Assembly: GCA_943330835.2 (NCBI GenBank)
Contig: CALQJH020000091.1
Coordinates: forward strand, 1 to 7,706
DNA: 7,706 nt
Direction of reading: 5' to 3'
Source of the DNA: Candidatus Kuenenia stuttgartensis
Lineage (GTDB): Bacteria > Bacteroidota > Bacteroidia > Chitinophagales > Chitinophagaceae
Part shown: positions 7,301-7,706 of the stretch, one piece after another
Layout of the letters: each line of letters opens with the position of its first letter
How positions within the stretch are numbered: the stretch's first letter is position 1
Notes under the pieces: generated by a model
The model's database searches: none
What the model was told of the DNA's origin: nothing
Seen by the model: only the letters and a program-made list of their open reading frames with translations
Program-made: the position numbers and the translations under genes

Positions 7301-7706
7301 TGCCTTCTTCTTGCTGCAGGACACTTGGAGCAATACTCAACGCAGCACTTCTTCCATTGTCTGAGAAATCTGCTGTCTGATCAGTAATATATCTCGATGA
7401 GCCCTGTAATGCATTAATACCCATTCCTCTTTTGGCAAATGCTTTCCAAATCACACAACTGTATTTACCGCCAAATAACAAAGTATCTGCTTTTAAAATT
7501 GCATTTCTCGAATCAATAAAACCCGGACTACAGGGCTGCAATCTCATCCCTTCGATAACCAATTTTAATGCAGCAGTGTTACCGGCTGTGATTAACGGAT
7601 TAAATAGGTTAGGATTAATCCCATCAATTGAAATCATTTCCCATGTCATATCCCATAATGCAGCGCACCATATCTCTCCTACCCTATGAACTTCGCCACC
7701 TGATCC
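4074..7706 (-). CDS. M36 fungalysin-type metallopeptidase with Ig_7 repeats and T9SS type A sorting domain, 5' end outside the window
   Basis: The frame is open to the right edge, giving 1210 in-window residues; the ATG at 7649 is internal, because 19 coding codons precede it. Residues are numbered from the window edge. Residues 1-113 are the C-terminal end of a fungalysin (M36) catalytic domain: VHRVGEIWCAALWD, then LQPCSPGFIDSRNAILKAD and IWKAFAKRGMG, with a likely Cys59-Cys84 disulfide. The HExxH zinc site must lie upstream. Next come a DUF11-like beta domain (about 120-204), a MAM-like/immune inhibitor A-type jelly roll (about 215-381, VEISMDNGLTW and TGWYIDDI), an Ig-like domain (414-506), six Ig_7 repeats (507-1022), a PKD-like domain (1023-1115) and a T9SS type A sorting domain (1131-1210). 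The protein should cross the outer membrane by T9SS and be released or anchored at the surface as a protease with a long adhesive stalk. Substrate and promoter are not visible. Confidence 0.9.
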   Translation of the reverse strand, partial: GSGGEVHRVGEIWCAALWDMTWEMISIDGINPNLFNPLITAGNTAALKLVIEGMRLQPCSPGFIDSRNAILKADTLLFGGKYSCVIWKAFAKRGMGINALQGSSRYITDQTADFSDNGRSAALSIAPSVLQQEEGSNITFTNTVKTGSCYGLYGYIIRDTLPANVTFISGGVYDAVNRVVSFLVNQDVGISQNYSFTVKVNNGAYYPPVRLIDESVVNNALSSFWTTSSSTSISWMTSTTKSKTAPYSLFTPNLASISDQIIETTDPIYLPSNPPCLTFQSYVNAEPAWDGGVVEISMDNGLTWSDLGSSFLSGGYNATLSSSLNPLSGRKAFTGNSKGFIKTVIDLSDYEGQTVKFRFRFGSDASFAATGWYIDDIQIKDVAEVKIISTLFNNSNLNIVTADTVTTILKSSGCKPASIINQSDNLRLCVGYSSRLNVITTDTALIYQWQSSTDNGQHFSNITNAIDSTLLINNVTSSMNGNQYRCVINGACTNNLMSAISMLVVNDLPSAPITTPVSICEKKTATITATAAYEMTIDWFEDTVTNEVLQSGLSSGVNNYITTALSFTTTYWAVQRNLITGCISSERIPSTIMVIPNPTAPLVNGNYRCGFGTVELNASVQGEDSLFWYSDSTGDVILANTFSFTTPLINANTLYYVSSKSSEGCVSLNRSPVLATIIPIPSPPIGIGSSRCGTGSLTILSMPGLDEFVNWYTEPSGGLLLLSDLNLYTTPNITVTTNYFAESKNAFCSSASRTSVSAIVNTLPATVSTVIGASKCGSDSAKLFATATNGLTINWYSDSTTSTVLQSGTLSGINTYITPILNSTTTFWTVQKDLTTGCLSAERKVVIVMINYRPLAPSVSNASRCGAGTLLLSATMPIAPAGSVSWYSSASSGVALSNCSFYNTPNISSTRNYYVASKIIATGCVSLTRSVAIATINKIPIAPIAINASRCGIGVVNISAIPDTGQTIDWYTAANNNKVVRIGSSSFATPVIHKTTSYYVAARNKYTGCVSSTRTPVTATVSTVILPESTLLTGLNNVCPLIGAFNSMTYCITAVSGASSYIWTIPSGAIIDSGSNGLKIKVRFNSVGGNDSIIVQAYNGCLGIKKVLKLTSGGYAPALFSKLNILENEKKPMVVNIFPNPTNSVFKMKVSTLASSTLKYKIIDVMGRVITKDEIKPNKIYTIGSMLKSGTYFLDINQGNNNSVLEMMKF
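4641..6188 (-). repeat. Six tandem Ig_7-type repeats in the metalloprotease (A-B-B, A-B-B)
   Basis: Six units of 82-90 residues lie head to tail: R1 5919-6188, R2 5670-5918, R3 5424-5669, R4 5154-5423, R5 4896-5153, R6 4641-4895. Each runs from an AP/RCG-type start through a WY strand and a TTxY/W strand to a GC(V/I/L)S..R end, with two cysteines 56-62 residues apart that probably form a disulfide. R1 and R4 (type A) share VLQSG, SGxNxYIT, WxVQ and SxER, and are 90 residues each. R2, R3, R5 and R6 (type B) share a TP, YYV/YFA and SxxR pattern. Such CHU_C-type Ig repeats are common stalk or adhesion modules in secreted Bacteroidota proteins. Confidence 0.85.
4852..5126. repeat. Pair of identical 17-bp direct repeats in Ig_7 units R5 and R6
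   Basis: CCACATCTGGAAGCATT occurs at 4852-4868 and again at 5110-5126, 258 nt apart, exactly 86 codons. On the coding strand it gives the NASRCG start of units R6 and R5. Exact identity over 17 bases in otherwise diverged repeats suggests fairly recent common origin or gene conversion. Confidence 0.8.

Noticed and set aside
7647..7649. ATG as the start of the large minus-strand gene
   Set aside because: The 19 codons before it encode GSGGEVHRVGEIWCAALWD, typical M36 sequence, so this Met is internal.

Overview
The window comes from an AT-rich chromosome of a member of the Bacteroidota, probably of the Flavobacteriia, Sphingobacteriia or Chitinophagia type; I cannot place it more closely. Four things support this. 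There is a type IX secretion (T9SS) C-terminal sorting domain. Two promoters match the Bacteroidota TTTG / TAnnTTTG pattern exactly. The genes lack Shine-Dalgarno sequences and have A-rich leaders. The protein families (M36 fungalysin with Ig_7 repeats, DUF4143 ATPase, YbdK-type ligase) are all common in this phylum.

Layout, left to right. Positions 1-543 (+) hold the C-terminal part of an AAA/DUF4143 ATPase whose start lies off the left edge. Positions 606-719 (-) hold a tRNA-Arg(ACG) with a hairpin terminator behind it and its own promoter (737-768) squeezed against the next gene's stop codon. Positions 769-1881 (-) encode a YbdK-like carboxylate-amine ligase with a clear promoter and palindromes in its 5' region. 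Positions 1998-3008 (-) encode a membrane-anchored penicillin-binding/class A beta-lactamase-like serine hydrolase. After a 180-bp divergent intergenic region, 3189-4028 (+) encodes an exported DRGH non-specific nuclease. Converging on it, 4074-7706 (-) encodes the C-terminal 1210 residues of a very large secreted protein: the end of an M36 fungalysin metalloprotease, a DUF11-like domain, a MAM-like jelly roll, one Ig domain, six Ig_7 repeats, a PKD-like domain and a T9SS type A sorting domain. Its zinc-binding catalytic core is off the right edge.

The genes do not form one obvious operon or pathway. Each appears to be its own transcription unit, or nearly so. The nuclease and the metalloprotease are both exported and fit extracellular polymer scavenging. 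The serine hydrolase fits cell-wall or beta-lactam chemistry in the periplasm. The left edge carries an ATPase family often found in accessory DNA.

I see no new multi-gene system, CRISPR array, insertion sequence or prophage. The most unusual signal is in the tRNA: both partners of the nearly universal G19-C56 elbow pair are changed, to A19 and U56, so pairing is kept. The second is an A-B-B, A-B-B order in the six Ig_7 repeats, which suggests that a three-domain block was duplicated.
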